Shown: one piece after another, positions 6,975-15,088 of the stretch
How positions within the stretch are numbered: the first letter of the stretch is position 1
How the letters are laid out: every line of letters begins with the position of its first letter
Assembly (NCBI RefSeq): GCF_003173755.1
Contig: NZ_CP029553.1
Location: forward strand, 2,988,501 to 3,052,500
Direction: 5' to 3'
Length of the DNA stretch: 64,000 nucleotides
Source: Methylobacterium terrae
GTDB lineage: Bacteria; Pseudomonadota; Alphaproteobacteria; Rhizobiales; Beijerinckiaceae
The notes under the pieces: model-generated
Database searches by the model: none
Told to the model about the DNA's origin: nothing
Seen by the model: only the letters and a program-made list of their open reading frames with translations
Made by a program: the position numbers and the translations under genes

Positions 6975-8996
6975 GTGTCGGATCGGATCGTGATCGCCTG
7001 TTCCTGCGAGGGCAGCATGCCCCTCGACGCGGCGGCGATCGGCAAGGCCTGCGGGGGAACGCTGGAGACGGGCGACCAGCTCTGCGGCCGCGAGCTGGAG
7101 CGGGTGCGGGCGGCGATGGCCTCAGGGAGCCCGGTCACCGTGTCCTGCACCCTGAAGGCGCCCTTGTTCCGCGAGGTGGCGGAGGAATCCGGCGCCGAGG
7201 AGCGCGTCGCCTTCGCCAATATCCGCGAGACCGCCGGCTGGTCGACGCAGGCGGCAGGGGCAGGCCCCAAGATGGCGGCGCTCCTCGCCGCGGCGGCCGA
7301 GCCGATGCCGACCCCGGCGAGCGTGAGCTTCGAGAGCCAGGGCGTGGCCCTCGTCTACGGCCGCGACGAGGTCGCGATCGAGGCCGGCCGTCGCCTGTCC
7401 GACCACCTCGACGTCACGGTGCTGCTCTCCCGCCCCGGCGAGGTGGCGCCGCCGCGCTCGGGCGAGGTGCCGGTGCTGAAGGGCACCGTGCGGAGCGCGA
7501 CCGGCCATCTCGGCGCCTTCTCGTTGCGGGTCGACGATACCGCCCTGCCGCTGCCCTCGTCGCGCCGGATCCTGGAATTCGGGCCGTCCCGGGACGGGGC
7601 GACCTCGACCTGCGACATCGTCGTCGATCTCACCGGGGGCATGCCGCTCTTTCCGGGCCACGCGCTGCGCAGCGGTTATCTCCGCGCCGATCCCCGCGAC
7701 CCGGCGGCGGTGGAGCGAGTCCTGTTCGAGGCGTCCCACCTCGTCGGTACCTTCGACAAGACCCGCTTCGTCGACTTCCACGCCGAACTCTGCGCCCATT
7801 CGCGCTCGCGCATCACCGGCTGCACCCGCTGCCTCGAGGTCTGCCCGACCGGGGCGATCACGCCCGCCGGCGACCACGTCGCGATCGATCCCCATGTCTG
7901 CGCCGGCTGCGGCTCCTGCGCCTCCGTCTGCCCGACGGGTGCTGCGGCCTACGCCCTGCCGCCGGCCGACACGCTGCTGCGCCGCCTGCGCACCCTGCTC
8001 ACCGCCTATCACAAAGCGGGCGGCCGGGCGCCGGTGCTGCTGGTCCACGACGAGGCGCACGGCGCGCCCCTGATCGACGCGCTCGCCCGCTACGGCGACG
8101 GCCTGCCGGCGGACGTGCTGCCGTTCCCCGTCAACGAGGTGACCCAGGTCGGCCCCGAGGCCATCGCCGCCGCCTTCGCCTACGGGGCGGCCGGAATGCG
8201 GTTCCTCGTCCGGGCGCGGCCGACGCACGACGCCGCGCCGCTCGCCCGCAACGCCGCCCGGTTCGACGGGGTGGCGCAGGCCCTCGGCTACGGGCCGGCC
8301 TCGGGCGGAGCCGTGGTCGCGCTGATCGAGACCGACGACCCTGACGCGCTCGGCCGGGCCCTCGGCGCGGGAGCCCGCGGCACGCCGGCCCCGGTCCCGT
8401 CGGGCTTCATGCCGGACGGCGACGTGCGCGGCGTCCTGCGCTTCGCGGTCTCGGAGTTGCACCACGCCGCACCGCGGCCGGTCGACCGCGTGCCGCTCGA
8501 TGCCGGCGCGCCCTTCGGCGGGCTCGCGTTCAAGACCGAGGCCTGCACCCTCTGCCACGCCTGCGTCGGCGCCTGCCCGACGGGAGCGCTCGCCGACGAT
8601 CCCGACCGACCGCGCCTGACCTTCGCCGAGAGCGCCTGCGTGCAATGCGGCCTATGCGCCGCGACCTGCCCGGAGGACGTGATCGGGCTCGAGCCCCGGC
8701 TCGACTTCGCCGCCTGGGCCGCGCCGCGCCGGGTGCTCAAGGAGGAGGAGCCGTTCGACTGCATCGCCTGTGCCAAGCCCTTCGGCACCCGCAGCACGAT
8801 CGAGCGGATCGTCGGCCGCCTGCGCGACCGCCACTGGATGTTCGCCGGCGAGGCGGGCGAGCGGCGGATCAAGGCCCTGATGATGTGCGACACCTGCCGG
8901 GTCTCGCACGTCCTCGCCGAGGGCTTCGACCCGCACGCCGCGGCGGACAACCGGCCGCGGACCTCGGAGGACTACATCCGGGCGCGTGAAGCATGA
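6975..8996 (+). CDS. Four-cluster 4Fe-4S ferredoxin-like protein next to formate dehydrogenase
   Basis: About 673 residues, cytoplasmic. Two pairs of classic [4Fe-4S] motifs are present. The first is CTRCLEVCPTGAI and CAGCGSCASVCPTGA in the centre; the second is CTLCHACVGACPTGA and CVQCGLCAATCPEDV near the C-terminus. CIACAKPF and CDTC add further cysteines at the end. The N-terminal third (starts SDRIVIACSCEGSMPLD) has conserved Cys residues of its own and no known fold I can name. It probably moves electrons for, or helps assemble, the divergent formate dehydrogenase. GTG at 6975 (or 6972) follows GGAG; the frame is open from 6879 but the extra N-terminus looks uncharacteristic. Confidence 0.85.
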   Translation: MSDRIVIACSCEGSMPLDAAAIGKACGGTLETGDQLCGRELERVRAAMASGSPVTVSCTLKAPLFREVAEESGAEERVAFANIRETAGWSTQAAGAGPKMAALLAAAAEPMPTPASVSFESQGVALVYGRDEVAIEAGRRLSDHLDVTVLLSRPGEVAPPRSGEVPVLKGTVRSATGHLGAFSLRVDDTALPLPSSRRILEFGPSRDGATSTCDIVVDLTGGMPLFPGHALRSGYLRADPRDPAAVERVLFEASHLVGTFDKTRFVDFHAELCAHSRSRITGCTRCLEVCPTGAITPAGDHVAIDPHVCAGCGSCASVCPTGAAAYALPPADTLLRRLRTLLTAYHKAGGRAPVLLVHDEAHGAPLIDALARYGDGLPADVLPFPVNEVTQVGPEAIAAAFAYGAAGMRFLVRARPTHDAAPLARNAARFDGVAQALGYGPASGGAVVALIETDDPDALGRALGAGARGTPAPVPSGFMPDGDVRGVLRFAVSELHHAAPRPVDRVPLDAGAPFGGLAFKTEACTLCHACVGACPTGALADDPDRPRLTFAESACVQCGLCAATCPEDVIGLEPRLDFAAWAAPRRVLKEEEPFDCIACAKPFGTRSTIERIVGRLRDRHWMFAGEAGERRIKALMMCDTCRVSHVLAEGFDPHAAADNRPRTSEDYIRAREA

Positions 8997-9110
8997 GCCG
9001 GGCGCGGGGTGCCCTTGGGGCATGTTCCGTGGACGCGCGGCGGCAATACCGCTAAACTCGGCTCGCCGTGGGTCCATCACCGACCCGCGGTCATAACGGG
9101 CTCCGCCGTC

Positions 9111-9812
9111 ATGGATCGACTGACCGACGACATCCTCGATGCCATGGCATCGGATCTCAACCAGGACGGCATCGTCGCGTGCGCGGATCTCGTCGCGAGG
9201 AATGAAGGCACCGGACTCTCGATGCCCGCTCTCTCGGCGGCCTTGCGCCATCGCGGGTATCGCGGGGCAGACCTCCACGGCCACACGATCGAGACGGAAA
9301 CCGACGTCACCACGATCGCCTACGACGCGGACCGCTACCGGAGCGAGCGGTCGGCCGAGGCGGCCTGGACGACGCTCCGGCGCCGGTCGGAGCGGGACCG
9401 GGTCGAGCGACGCGTGGCGGATTGGCTCCAGCGCCTGAACGACCTCAAGGCGCAGGTGGGCCGATGGGTCGCCGAGGCTCCGCCAGCCGAGATCGTCGAT
9501 CGTCCGTCGGTCACCATGAACGAAGATCTCATGCGCGAGTACGGCGTCGATGCGCGCGCCATGCCGTCCTTCGACGTGATCGTGGGCGAGCGGCGCGCCG
9601 TCCGGTTTCAGCCCAAGGGCCTGTGGACCCTCGGCGGCAACGGCCGGGTCGATCTCGTCACGCCGGCTTCCGCGCTCATCCTCGTCGATCGATCGGAGCC
9701 CTTGAGCCATCCGTCCCGATGGATGGTCTACAGGCCCCGGGACAGGGCGCGGGGCACTCCCCTCGACGGGCGGGTCTTGCGCCACGTGGTCGCCACGGGC
9801 GATCTCGCGTGA
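9111..9812 (+). CDS. Unrecognised protein, partner of HEPN-like gene
   Basis: 233 residues, no signal peptide or membrane helix. The N-terminal ~60 residues include ALSAALRHRGYRGADLHG. A long charged helix (residues ~75-125, rich in Arg/Glu/Trp, probable coiled coil) follows. The C-terminal half is beta-rich, around FDVIVGERRAVRFQPKGLWT and RVDLVTPASALILVDRS. I do not recognise the family. It is translationally coupled to the next gene by a GTGA overlap, so the two proteins probably act together. Codon choice looks less extreme in G+C than the flanking genes, consistent with an acquired cassette. ATG at 9111 is chosen over an earlier in-frame start because the upstream residues are poor. Confidence 0.7.
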   Translation: MDRLTDDILDAMASDLNQDGIVACADLVARNEGTGLSMPALSAALRHRGYRGADLHGHTIETETDVTTIAYDADRYRSERSAEAAWTTLRRRSERDRVERRVADWLQRLNDLKAQVGRWVAEAPPAEIVDRPSVTMNEDLMREYGVDARAMPSFDVIVGERRAVRFQPKGLWTLGGNGRVDLVTPASALILVDRSEPLSHPSRWMVYRPRDRARGTPLDGRVLRHVVATGDLA

Positions 9813-10273
9813 GCATCTTCCGCGAGTTGGCGGATCAGTACGCGATCGCCGACGGTGCTTTCGCCGCTCTGGAGAGCCGGGCCTTCGCGCGGGACGACGA
9901 CGGTGCCTACGACGTCGCCGTACGGCAGCGCGAGCATAACGACCGCTCCTACTTCCTCTACGTCTTCACACGGTTCGAGACCACCGTGAACGAGGCGGTG
10001 GAGCGGCTTCTGTCCATCCGCTGTGCAACGGTCACACCTTGGCCGGAGCGTCGCGTCTGGGAGACGCTGCGACGAAGCAAGCTCGCGGACGTCGCGTTCC
10101 TGATCCGCGTTCAACTCCTGCTCGACAAATCGCAGGTGGACTACGCGTACATCCGTCGCCTCTATGAGAGCCGCAACGGCATCGGGCATGGTGGAGATTG
10201 GACCCGGCCCTACGACGTCGCGGATGTCGCGGCCCGCCTTGAGACGATCGCCGGCACCGTCCACGTCACGTAG
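9809..10273 (+). CDS. HEPN-like protein (R-x4-H motif)
   Basis: 154 residues from GTG at 9809. All-helical by eye. Residues 119-129 read YESRNGIGHGG, giving R122-N-G-I-G-H127, which matches the R-x4-6-H signature of HEPN domains, many of which are metal-independent RNases in toxin-antitoxin and phage-defence systems. An aromatic helix at NDRSYFLYVFTRFETTVNEAVE fits the first HEPN helix. Many HEPN proteins are not RNases, and no antitoxin family is recognisable next door, so function stays open. It overlaps the upstream gene by four bases. A toxin-like role with the 233-residue protein as neutraliser or sensor is inference. Confidence 0.65.
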   Translation: MSIFRELADQYAIADGAFAALESRAFARDDDGAYDVAVRQREHNDRSYFLYVFTRFETTVNEAVERLLSIRCATVTPWPERRVWETLRRSKLADVAFLIRVQLLLDKSQVDYAYIRRLYESRNGIGHGGDWTRPYDVADVAARLETIAGTVHVT

Positions 10274-10303
10274 GACGCGCGCTCGCGCGGGCCGGCGCGC
10301 GCC

Positions 10304-11578
10304 TCACCGCGTCGCCTTCTCCAGGAACCGCACCAGCGCCGCCCGGTCCTCCGACGCGGAAATCGTCTGCTCGGGCATCTTGGTGCCGGGGGTGAAGCGG
10401 GCGGGGCCGATCTCGAACAGCCGGGCGATCGTGTCGGCGGTCCACGTGATGTCGAGCTGCCGGAAGGCCGGGGAGTATGGGTAGCCCGGCACCGTCGCGA
10501 TGCGGCGGCCGAACACGCCGTGGAGGGTCGGCCCGGCCCGGTTGCCGCCGTCGGGCGTCAGGGTGTGGCAGGCCTCGCAGGCGCGGAACACCTCCGCCCC
10601 GCGGTCGCCCGCAAAGGCAGCGAGCGCATCCGCCGGGCGGGCCATGGCGAGCGGGCCGATCGGCTCGCCGGTGGCGAGGTCCCAGCGCCGCAGCAGCCGG
10701 TCGCCGCCGCCGGTGACGAGCTCGCCCGACCCGCGGAAGGCCAGCGACCAGACCGGCAGGCCCGGCCCGACCAGGGTGAGCCGCACCCGCGCCTCGGCCC
10801 GGTCGACGATCGCGACCGCGCCGCCGACCGTCGCGGTCGCGATCCGGCGCCCGTCGGGGGAGAGCGCCAGCGCCACCACGGGCCGCGGGCCGATCTCCAG
10901 GCTCGCCCGGACGGTCCCGTCCGGCCGCAGCAGGCGCAACGCTCCGTCGGCCCCGGCGGCCGCGATCTCGCCGTCGGGCGCGGCCGCCACGGCGCTGACC
11001 GGCGCCTCGAGCGGCACGCTCAGCGGGGATCCCGCCTCGGGCCAGATCCGGACCGTCGCGTCGTAGCCCGCGGTGACGAGGCGCCCGTCGGGCAGGAAGG
11101 CGACGGCGTTGACCGGGCCGCGATGGCCCTCCCGGACGAGGGCCGGCGCCCCGTCGAGCGGCGTGATCCGGGCGGTGCCGTCCCAGGACGACGAGGCGAC
11201 GGAGGCCCCGTCCGGCGCCACCGCGAGGCCGGAGACCGGGCCGGCATGGCGCGTCAGGATCCGCTCCGGCTCGGGGCCCTCGCGCCAGAGGGCGACGCGC
11301 CCGTCCTCGGCCCCGGTGAGGAGCCCGCCATCGGGCAGCAGCGCCACCGCGTTCACCGCGCCATCGTGGAAGCGCAGGATCCGGAGCGCCGTCCCGTCCT
11401 CGACCGACCACAGGATCGCCGAGGCGTCGAAACTGCCCGAGAGCGCCTGGCTCCCGTCCGGCGTCACCGCGAGCGCCCGCACCGGCCCGCCATGGCCGCG
11501 CATCGGCACCTCGGCGCGGGCGGTCGGGGAAAGCACGGCGGCGAGGACGAGGAGGACGGAGCGGAGGCGAGAACGCAT
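10304..11578 (-). CDS. Seven-blade WD40 propeller fused to cytochrome c
   Basis: 424 residues. A signal peptide (RSRLRSVLLVLAAVLSPTARA) sends it to the periplasm. Seven WD40-type repeats follow, recognisable by PVxAxAxxPDG...DG units, enough for one closed propeller. The C-terminal ~100 residues form a class I cytochrome c with haem site CEACHTL and a distal methionine in GTKMPEQT. The likely role is electron transfer with the propeller as docking surface; the partner is unknown. ATG at 11578 starts directly at the signal peptide. It converges with the HEPN cassette and diverges from the COG0523 GTPase gene. Confidence 0.9.
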   Translation of the reverse strand: MRSRLRSVLLVLAAVLSPTARAEVPMRGHGGPVRALAVTPDGSQALSGSFDASAILWSVEDGTALRILRFHDGAVNAVALLPDGGLLTGAEDGRVALWREGPEPERILTRHAGPVSGLAVAPDGASVASSSWDGTARITPLDGAPALVREGHRGPVNAVAFLPDGRLVTAGYDATVRIWPEAGSPLSVPLEAPVSAVAAAPDGEIAAAGADGALRLLRPDGTVRASLEIGPRPVVALALSPDGRRIATATVGGAVAIVDRAEARVRLTLVGPGLPVWSLAFRGSGELVTGGGDRLLRRWDLATGEPIGPLAMARPADALAAFAGDRGAEVFRACEACHTLTPDGGNRAGPTLHGVFGRRIATVPGYPYSPAFRQLDITWTADTIARLFEIGPARFTPGTKMPEQTISASEDRAALVRFLEKATR

Positions 11579-11682
11579 GGCGCGCGGGGTCCCGGACGTG
11601 GCTCCCGCCTGTACCGCCGCGCGGCGGCGGACGGGAAGGTGAAGCGGTGACACGGGGCCGGGCGCCTTGACAGTGTAAGCAA

Positions 11683-11697
11683 TGTTATATTGTTACA
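11683..11697. promoter_or_regulatory. Zur-like operator upstream of COG0523 GTPase
   Basis: The 15-base site TGTTATATTGTTACA agrees with the proteobacterial Zur consensus TGTTATANNATAACA at 11 of 13 fixed positions, and sits 15 bases before the ATG at 11713. It is embedded in AT-rich DNA that stands out from its surroundings. Binding by Zur under zinc repletion is inferred; a larger TGTAA...TTACA dyad overlaps it. Confidence 0.6.
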
Positions 11698-11712
11698 AGC
11701 GTGGAGGTGCCC

Positions 11713-12954
11713 ATGCCCGACGCTCGCCCGCACGATCCCCGCGCTCACGATCACCGCCTGCCCGTCACGGTCCTCTCCGGCTTCCTCGGCGCCGGCAAGA
11801 CGACCCTGCTCAACCACGTCCTCGCCAACCGCGATCGCCGGCGGGTCGCCGTCATCGTCAACGACATGAGCGAGGTGAACATCGACGCCGACCTCGTGCG
11901 GGCCGGCAGCGCCGACCTGTCGCGGACCGACGAGCGCCTGATCGAGCTGACCAACGGCTGCATCTGCTGCACCCTGCGCGACGACCTGATGCAGGAGGTG
12001 CGGCGCCTCGCCGAGGAGGGGCGGTTCGACGCGCTCCTGATCGAGGGCACCGGCATCGCCGAGCCGCTGCCCGTCGCCTCCACCTTCTCGTTCCGCGACG
12101 AGGACGGCCGCTCGCTGTCCGACATCGCCCGCCTCGACACGATGGTGACGGTGGTCGATGCCGTGAACCTCCTGCGCGACTACGGCTCGCACGACTTCCT
12201 GCGCGACCGCGGCGAGACGGCGGGGGAGGAGGATGCCCGCACCCTGGTCGATCTCCTGGTCGAGCAGATCGAGTTCGCCGACGTCGTGGTGATCAACAAG
12301 GCCGGCGACGTGACGCCTGAACAGCGCGGCCTCGTGCGCCAGGTGGTGCGCGGCCTCAACGGCGACGCCCGGATCGTCGAGGCCGCGTTCGGGCAGGTGG
12401 CCCTCGACCATGTGCTGGAGACCGGCTTGTTCAGCGAGGAGCGGGCGCAGGCCCACCCGCTCTGGTACCGGGAACTCTACGGCGCCGCCGAGCACGTGCC
12501 GGAGACCGAGGAATACGGCATCGGCTCCTTCGTCTACCGCGCCCGGCGCCCGTTCGACCCGATGCGCTTCGATGCCTTCACCAAGGCGACCTGGCCGGGG
12601 CTGATCCGGGCCAAGGGCCATTTCTGGCTCGCGACCCGGCCGGACTGGGTCGGCGAGTTCTCGCTCGCCGGCGCGACCGCGCGGGTCACGCCGCTCGGCC
12701 GCTGGTGGGCCGCGGTGCCGCGGACGCGCTGGCCCGATCACCCCGAATGGCGCGCCGTGCTCGAGCGGCACTGGAGCGACGCGTGGGGCGACCGGCGCCA
12801 GGAACTGGTCTTCATCGGTGCCGGGCTCGACGAGGCGGCGATCCGGCGCGCCCTCGATGCCTGCCTCGTCGGCGGCGAGGACGGCCCGGCGGCGGCGAAC
12901 CGGGCGCGGCCCGACCCGTTCCCCGCCTGGGGGGCGCCTCCTGGCGCGGCTTGA
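11713..12954 (+). CDS. zigA: COG0523 (CobW/ZigA-type) GTPase, probable zinc metallochaperone
   Basis: 413 residues, cytoplasmic. P-loop GFLGAGKTT near the N-terminus, the family's metal-binding CxCC motif ([11 protein letters not shown]), switch-like IEGTGIAEP and a G4-like NKAGD are all present. The C-terminal CobW_C region runs from about residue 270 (FDPMRFDAF, then [14 protein letters not shown]). The length and sequence style match ZigA/YciC proteins, which deliver zinc to client enzymes during starvation. The Zur-like box just upstream supports zinc control. The G4 motif is NKAGD rather than NKxD, a deviation worth noting. Subgroup assignment is by recognition and context. Confidence 0.85.
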   Translation: MPDARPHDPRAHDHRLPVTVLSGFLGAGKTTLLNHVLANRDRRRVAVIVNDMSEVNIDADLVRAGSADLSRTDERLIELTNGCICCTLRDDLMQEVRRLAEEGRFDALLIEGTGIAEPLPVASTFSFRDEDGRSLSDIARLDTMVTVVDAVNLLRDYGSHDFLRDRGETAGEEDARTLVDLLVEQIEFADVVVINKAGDVTPEQRGLVRQVVRGLNGDARIVEAAFGQVALDHVLETGLFSEERAQAHPLWYRELYGAAEHVPETEEYGIGSFVYRARRPFDPMRFDAFTKATWPGLIRAKGHFWLATRPDWVGEFSLAGATARVTPLGRWWAAVPRTRWPDHPEWRAVLERHWSDAWGDRRQELVFIGAGLDEAAIRRALDACLVGGEDGPAAANRARPDPFPAWGAPPGAA

Positions 12955-12961
12955 ACCGGCG

Positions 12962-13249
12962 GTGTTCCGGAGCCTTGCGACCCTGCGCGCCCGGGTCCCG
13001 CAGCAGGCATCGGCGCGCCGGGCCCTCGCGGCCCGGGCCCGCCGGGTCCTGGCGCTCGGCGAGGCGGACGTCCTGTCGGTCAACGAGATCGCCTGCGCCG
13101 ATCCGGGCTGCCCGGATGCCGGGACGGTGATCCTCCTGATGCCGGCCGGGCGGCCGACCCGGGCGCTCCGGATCGCCAAGCCGATCGCCGCGGTGACCGA
13201 CGCCGACATCGCCGCGGCGGAGCGGGAGGGACCGGCCGAAGGCCCGTGA
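12962..13249 (+). CDS. Small conserved protein with CADPGCPD motif, downstream of zigA
   Basis: About 95 residues from GTG at 12962, 7 bases after the GTPase stop, so co-transcribed. The central stretch VNEIACADPGCPDAGTVILL has two conserved-looking cysteines five residues apart, followed by ALRIAKPIAAVTDADIAAA. I recall similar small proteins next to COG0523 GTPases in alphaproteobacteria but know no function. The two Cys could bind metal as a client or accessory of the GTPase (inference). An upstream CTG start in the same frame cannot be excluded. Confidence 0.7.
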   Translation: MFRSLATLRARVPQQASARRALAARARRVLALGEADVLSVNEIACADPGCPDAGTVILLMPAGRPTRALRIAKPIAAVTDADIAAAEREGPAEGP

Positions 13250-13268
13250 GGCCGTGCCGGCGTCCTCG

Positions 13269-13736
13269 TCACCCTCGCGCCGGCCCGCGGGCGCTCCGGA
13301 TACGGGGCACCGGGCCGGTCGGGTTCGCGAGCCAGGCCCGCCGCTCCGCGATCAGCGCCCGCAGCCGCGCGCGGCGGGCGTTGGGGTTGAAGCAGTCGCA
13401 GCCGTCGAGGCCGAACGGTTCGCACTCGAGGAGCGCCGCCAGGGCCGCCACGACGGCGACCGCGCCGAGGGCGGCGAGGGGCCAGGCGAAGCCGAGCCCG
13501 ATCAGCGCGGCGAGCGCGAGCTTGCCCGCCAGCGAGCCGACGATCTTGGCCTTCACCAGCACCAGGAACGCGGCGCCGCCGCCCGCGCCGCCCCGGACCA
13601 AACGGACGACCCGCCGGCGAAACCGGTGCCGGGCGGCGAGCGCCTCCAGGCGCCGCAGCTGGCGGGCGACGCGCGCGACGGCCTGCCCGGTCGGACCGGG
13701 GTCGAGCGCGGCGGAGGTGAGGGGCGTCGCCGGCAT
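13269..13736 (-). CDS. Small membrane protein of unknown function
   Basis: 155 residues. A basic region (RRLEALAARHRFRRRVVRLVR) precedes two hydrophobic stretches (AAFLVLVKAKIVGSLAGKLAL and ALIGLGFAWPLAALGAVAVV). The C-terminal tail carries two cysteines in LDGCDCFNPNARRARLR and a final basic helix. I do not recognise the family. It lies convergent to the zigA pair and divergent from the molybdenum cofactor operon. The start is ATG at 13736. Codon use is like its neighbours, so the gene is probably real. Confidence 0.6.
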   Translation of the reverse strand: MPATPLTSAALDPGPTGQAVARVARQLRRLEALAARHRFRRRVVRLVRGGAGGGAAFLVLVKAKIVGSLAGKLALAALIGLGFAWPLAALGAVAVVAALAALLECEPFGLDGCDCFNPNARRARLRALIAERRAWLANPTGPVPRIRSARGPARG

Positions 13737-13890
13737 TCCCGATCTCCATCGTCGCCCCGCGGTCGTTCGAGCGTAGCGGCGGCGGGGCGCCGGGTCGATC
13801 GCGCTCGGCGCCCCGTGCGCCCGCACCCGATCCGTGGCGCCGATGCACCGGGGATCCGTGCGCTCGCGACCGCCGCGACATATTCTCTGT

Positions 13891-13994
13891 CCGGCGGCGC
13901 CCCCTTGATCCCGGCCGGCGCTTGCCGCATCGGCTCACCTCCTCAGGAACGGGAAGGCCGCATGGCTTCGCCACCATCCCCGGAGCGCCGCCGG
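13891..13994 (+). promoter_or_regulatory. Probable Moco (molybdenum/tungsten cofactor) riboswitch
   Basis: A perfect 10-base closing stem pairs CCGGCGGCGC (13891-13900) with GCGCCGCCGG (13985-13994). The last base of the stem is the first base of the GTG start of the moeA-like gene. Between the arms lie CACCTCCTCAGGAACGGGAAG and GCC, a TGGC-UUCG-type hairpin (TGGCTTCGCCA), and ATCCCCGGAGCG. This arrangement resembles, from memory, the conserved core of the Moco RNA motif. Genes downstream are Moco-insertion genes, the expected target. The stem would hide the start codon, suggesting translational control by cofactor level. A covariance-model search has not been done. Confidence 0.6.
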
Positions 13995-15088
13995 TGACGC
14001 CGCGGGCCTCCACCTCCGCGCTGATGCCGGTCGCCGAGGCGGCGACGGCGCTCGCCGCCCTGGCGCGCCCGGTCGCGGCCGCGGAGATGCGCCCGGCCGA
14101 GGCGTTGGGCGCGGTGGCGGCCCGGGACGTCGCCGTCGCGGCCGGCCTGCCGGCGGAGCGCACTGCGCTGCGCGACGGCTGGGCGGTGCGCGCGGCGGAG
14201 ATCGCCGGGGCCTCGCCCTACGCGCCGGTGCGGGCCGCCCGCGCGCCCGTCTGGGTCGAGGCCGGCGAGGGATTGCCCCCCGGCACCGACGCGCTGCTGG
14301 CGCCCGAGGCGATCGGGGCCGACCCGCGCGAGATCGAGGCCGAGGCCGCGCCGGGGGAGGGCACCCGCGCGGCGGGCGCCGAGCTGCCGCCGGGCACCCG
14401 CCTCGTCGGGCGGGGCGAGCGGGTGAACCCGCTCCACGCCCTCGCCCTGACCGCCGCCGGGATCGCGCGGCTGTCGGTGCGCCGGCCGCGCCTGCGTCTC
14501 CTCGCCGCCGAGCCCGACGCCCTGTCGCCGCTCCTCGGCGCCTGGATCGCCGGGAGCGGCGGCACGGCCGAGGCGGCGCCGCGCCCGGCGGAGCGGGATG
14601 CCCTCGCCGAGGCCCTCGCCGCGCCGGGGGCCGACGCCGTGGTGGTGATCGGCGGCACCGGGCCCGGGCGGCGCGACGCGAGCGCGGCGGCGGTGGCGCA
14701 GGCCGGGCGGCTTCACGCCCACGGCATCGCCCTGCGGCCCGGCGAGAGCGCCGGCTTCGGCGAGGCGGCCGGGCGCCCGGTGCTGCTGCTGCCGGGCCGG
14801 CCGGACGCGGCGCTCGCCGCCTGGCTCGCCCTCGGCCGGCCGCTCCTGGCGGCGCTCGCCGGCGCCGCGCCGGACATTCCCCAGACCCTGCCGCTCACCC
14901 GCAAGGTCACCTCCACGATCGGCCTCACCGAGGCGGTGTTCCTGCGCCGACGGGCAGCGGGGGCCGAACCGATCGGCGGGTCCGAGATCCCGCTCCACCG
15001 TCTGGCCGGGGCCGAGGCCGCCCTGCTGGTGCCGCCGGCCCTCGAGGGTTATCCCGCCGGCACTTCCGTCGAGGTGATTTTCCTGTGA
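13994..15088 (+). CDS. Divergent MoeA-like molybdopterin-binding protein
   Basis: About 364 residues. The MoeA layout is recognisable: ALRDGWAVRAAEIAG replaces the usual xDGYAxR motif, LPPGTDALLAPEAI matches the LPxGADxVV segment, and the MPT-binding domain has VVVIGGTGPGRRD in place of GG(V/T)SxGxxD. Several residues important for molybdate insertion differ from MoeA, so this may be a partner or regulatory paralogue. It starts a four-gene operon, overlapping the next gene by four bases. The start could be GTG 13994 (the base closing the riboswitch stem, GGAG upstream) or ATG 14024. Confidence 0.8.
   Translation: MTPRASTSALMPVAEAATALAALARPVAAAEMRPAEALGAVAARDVAVAAGLPAERTALRDGWAVRAAEIAGASPYAPVRAARAPVWVEAGEGLPPGTDALLAPEAIGADPREIEAEAAPGEGTRAAGAELPPGTRLVGRGERVNPLHALALTAAGIARLSVRRPRLRLLAAEPDALSPLLGAWIAGSGGTAEAAPRPAERDALAEALAAPGADAVVVIGGTGPGRRDASAAAVAQAGRLHAHGIALRPGESAGFGEAAGRPVLLLPGRPDAALAAWLALGRPLLAALAGAAPDIPQTLPLTRKVTSTIGLTEAVFLRRRAAGAEPIGGSEIPLHRLAGAEAALLVPPALEGYPAGTSVEVIFL

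Noticed and set aside
13891..13994. Cobalamin riboswitch
   Set aside because: An ACGGGAAG stretch was reminiscent, but there is no B12 box and the downstream genes are molybdenum cofactor genes, which fits Moco RNA better.
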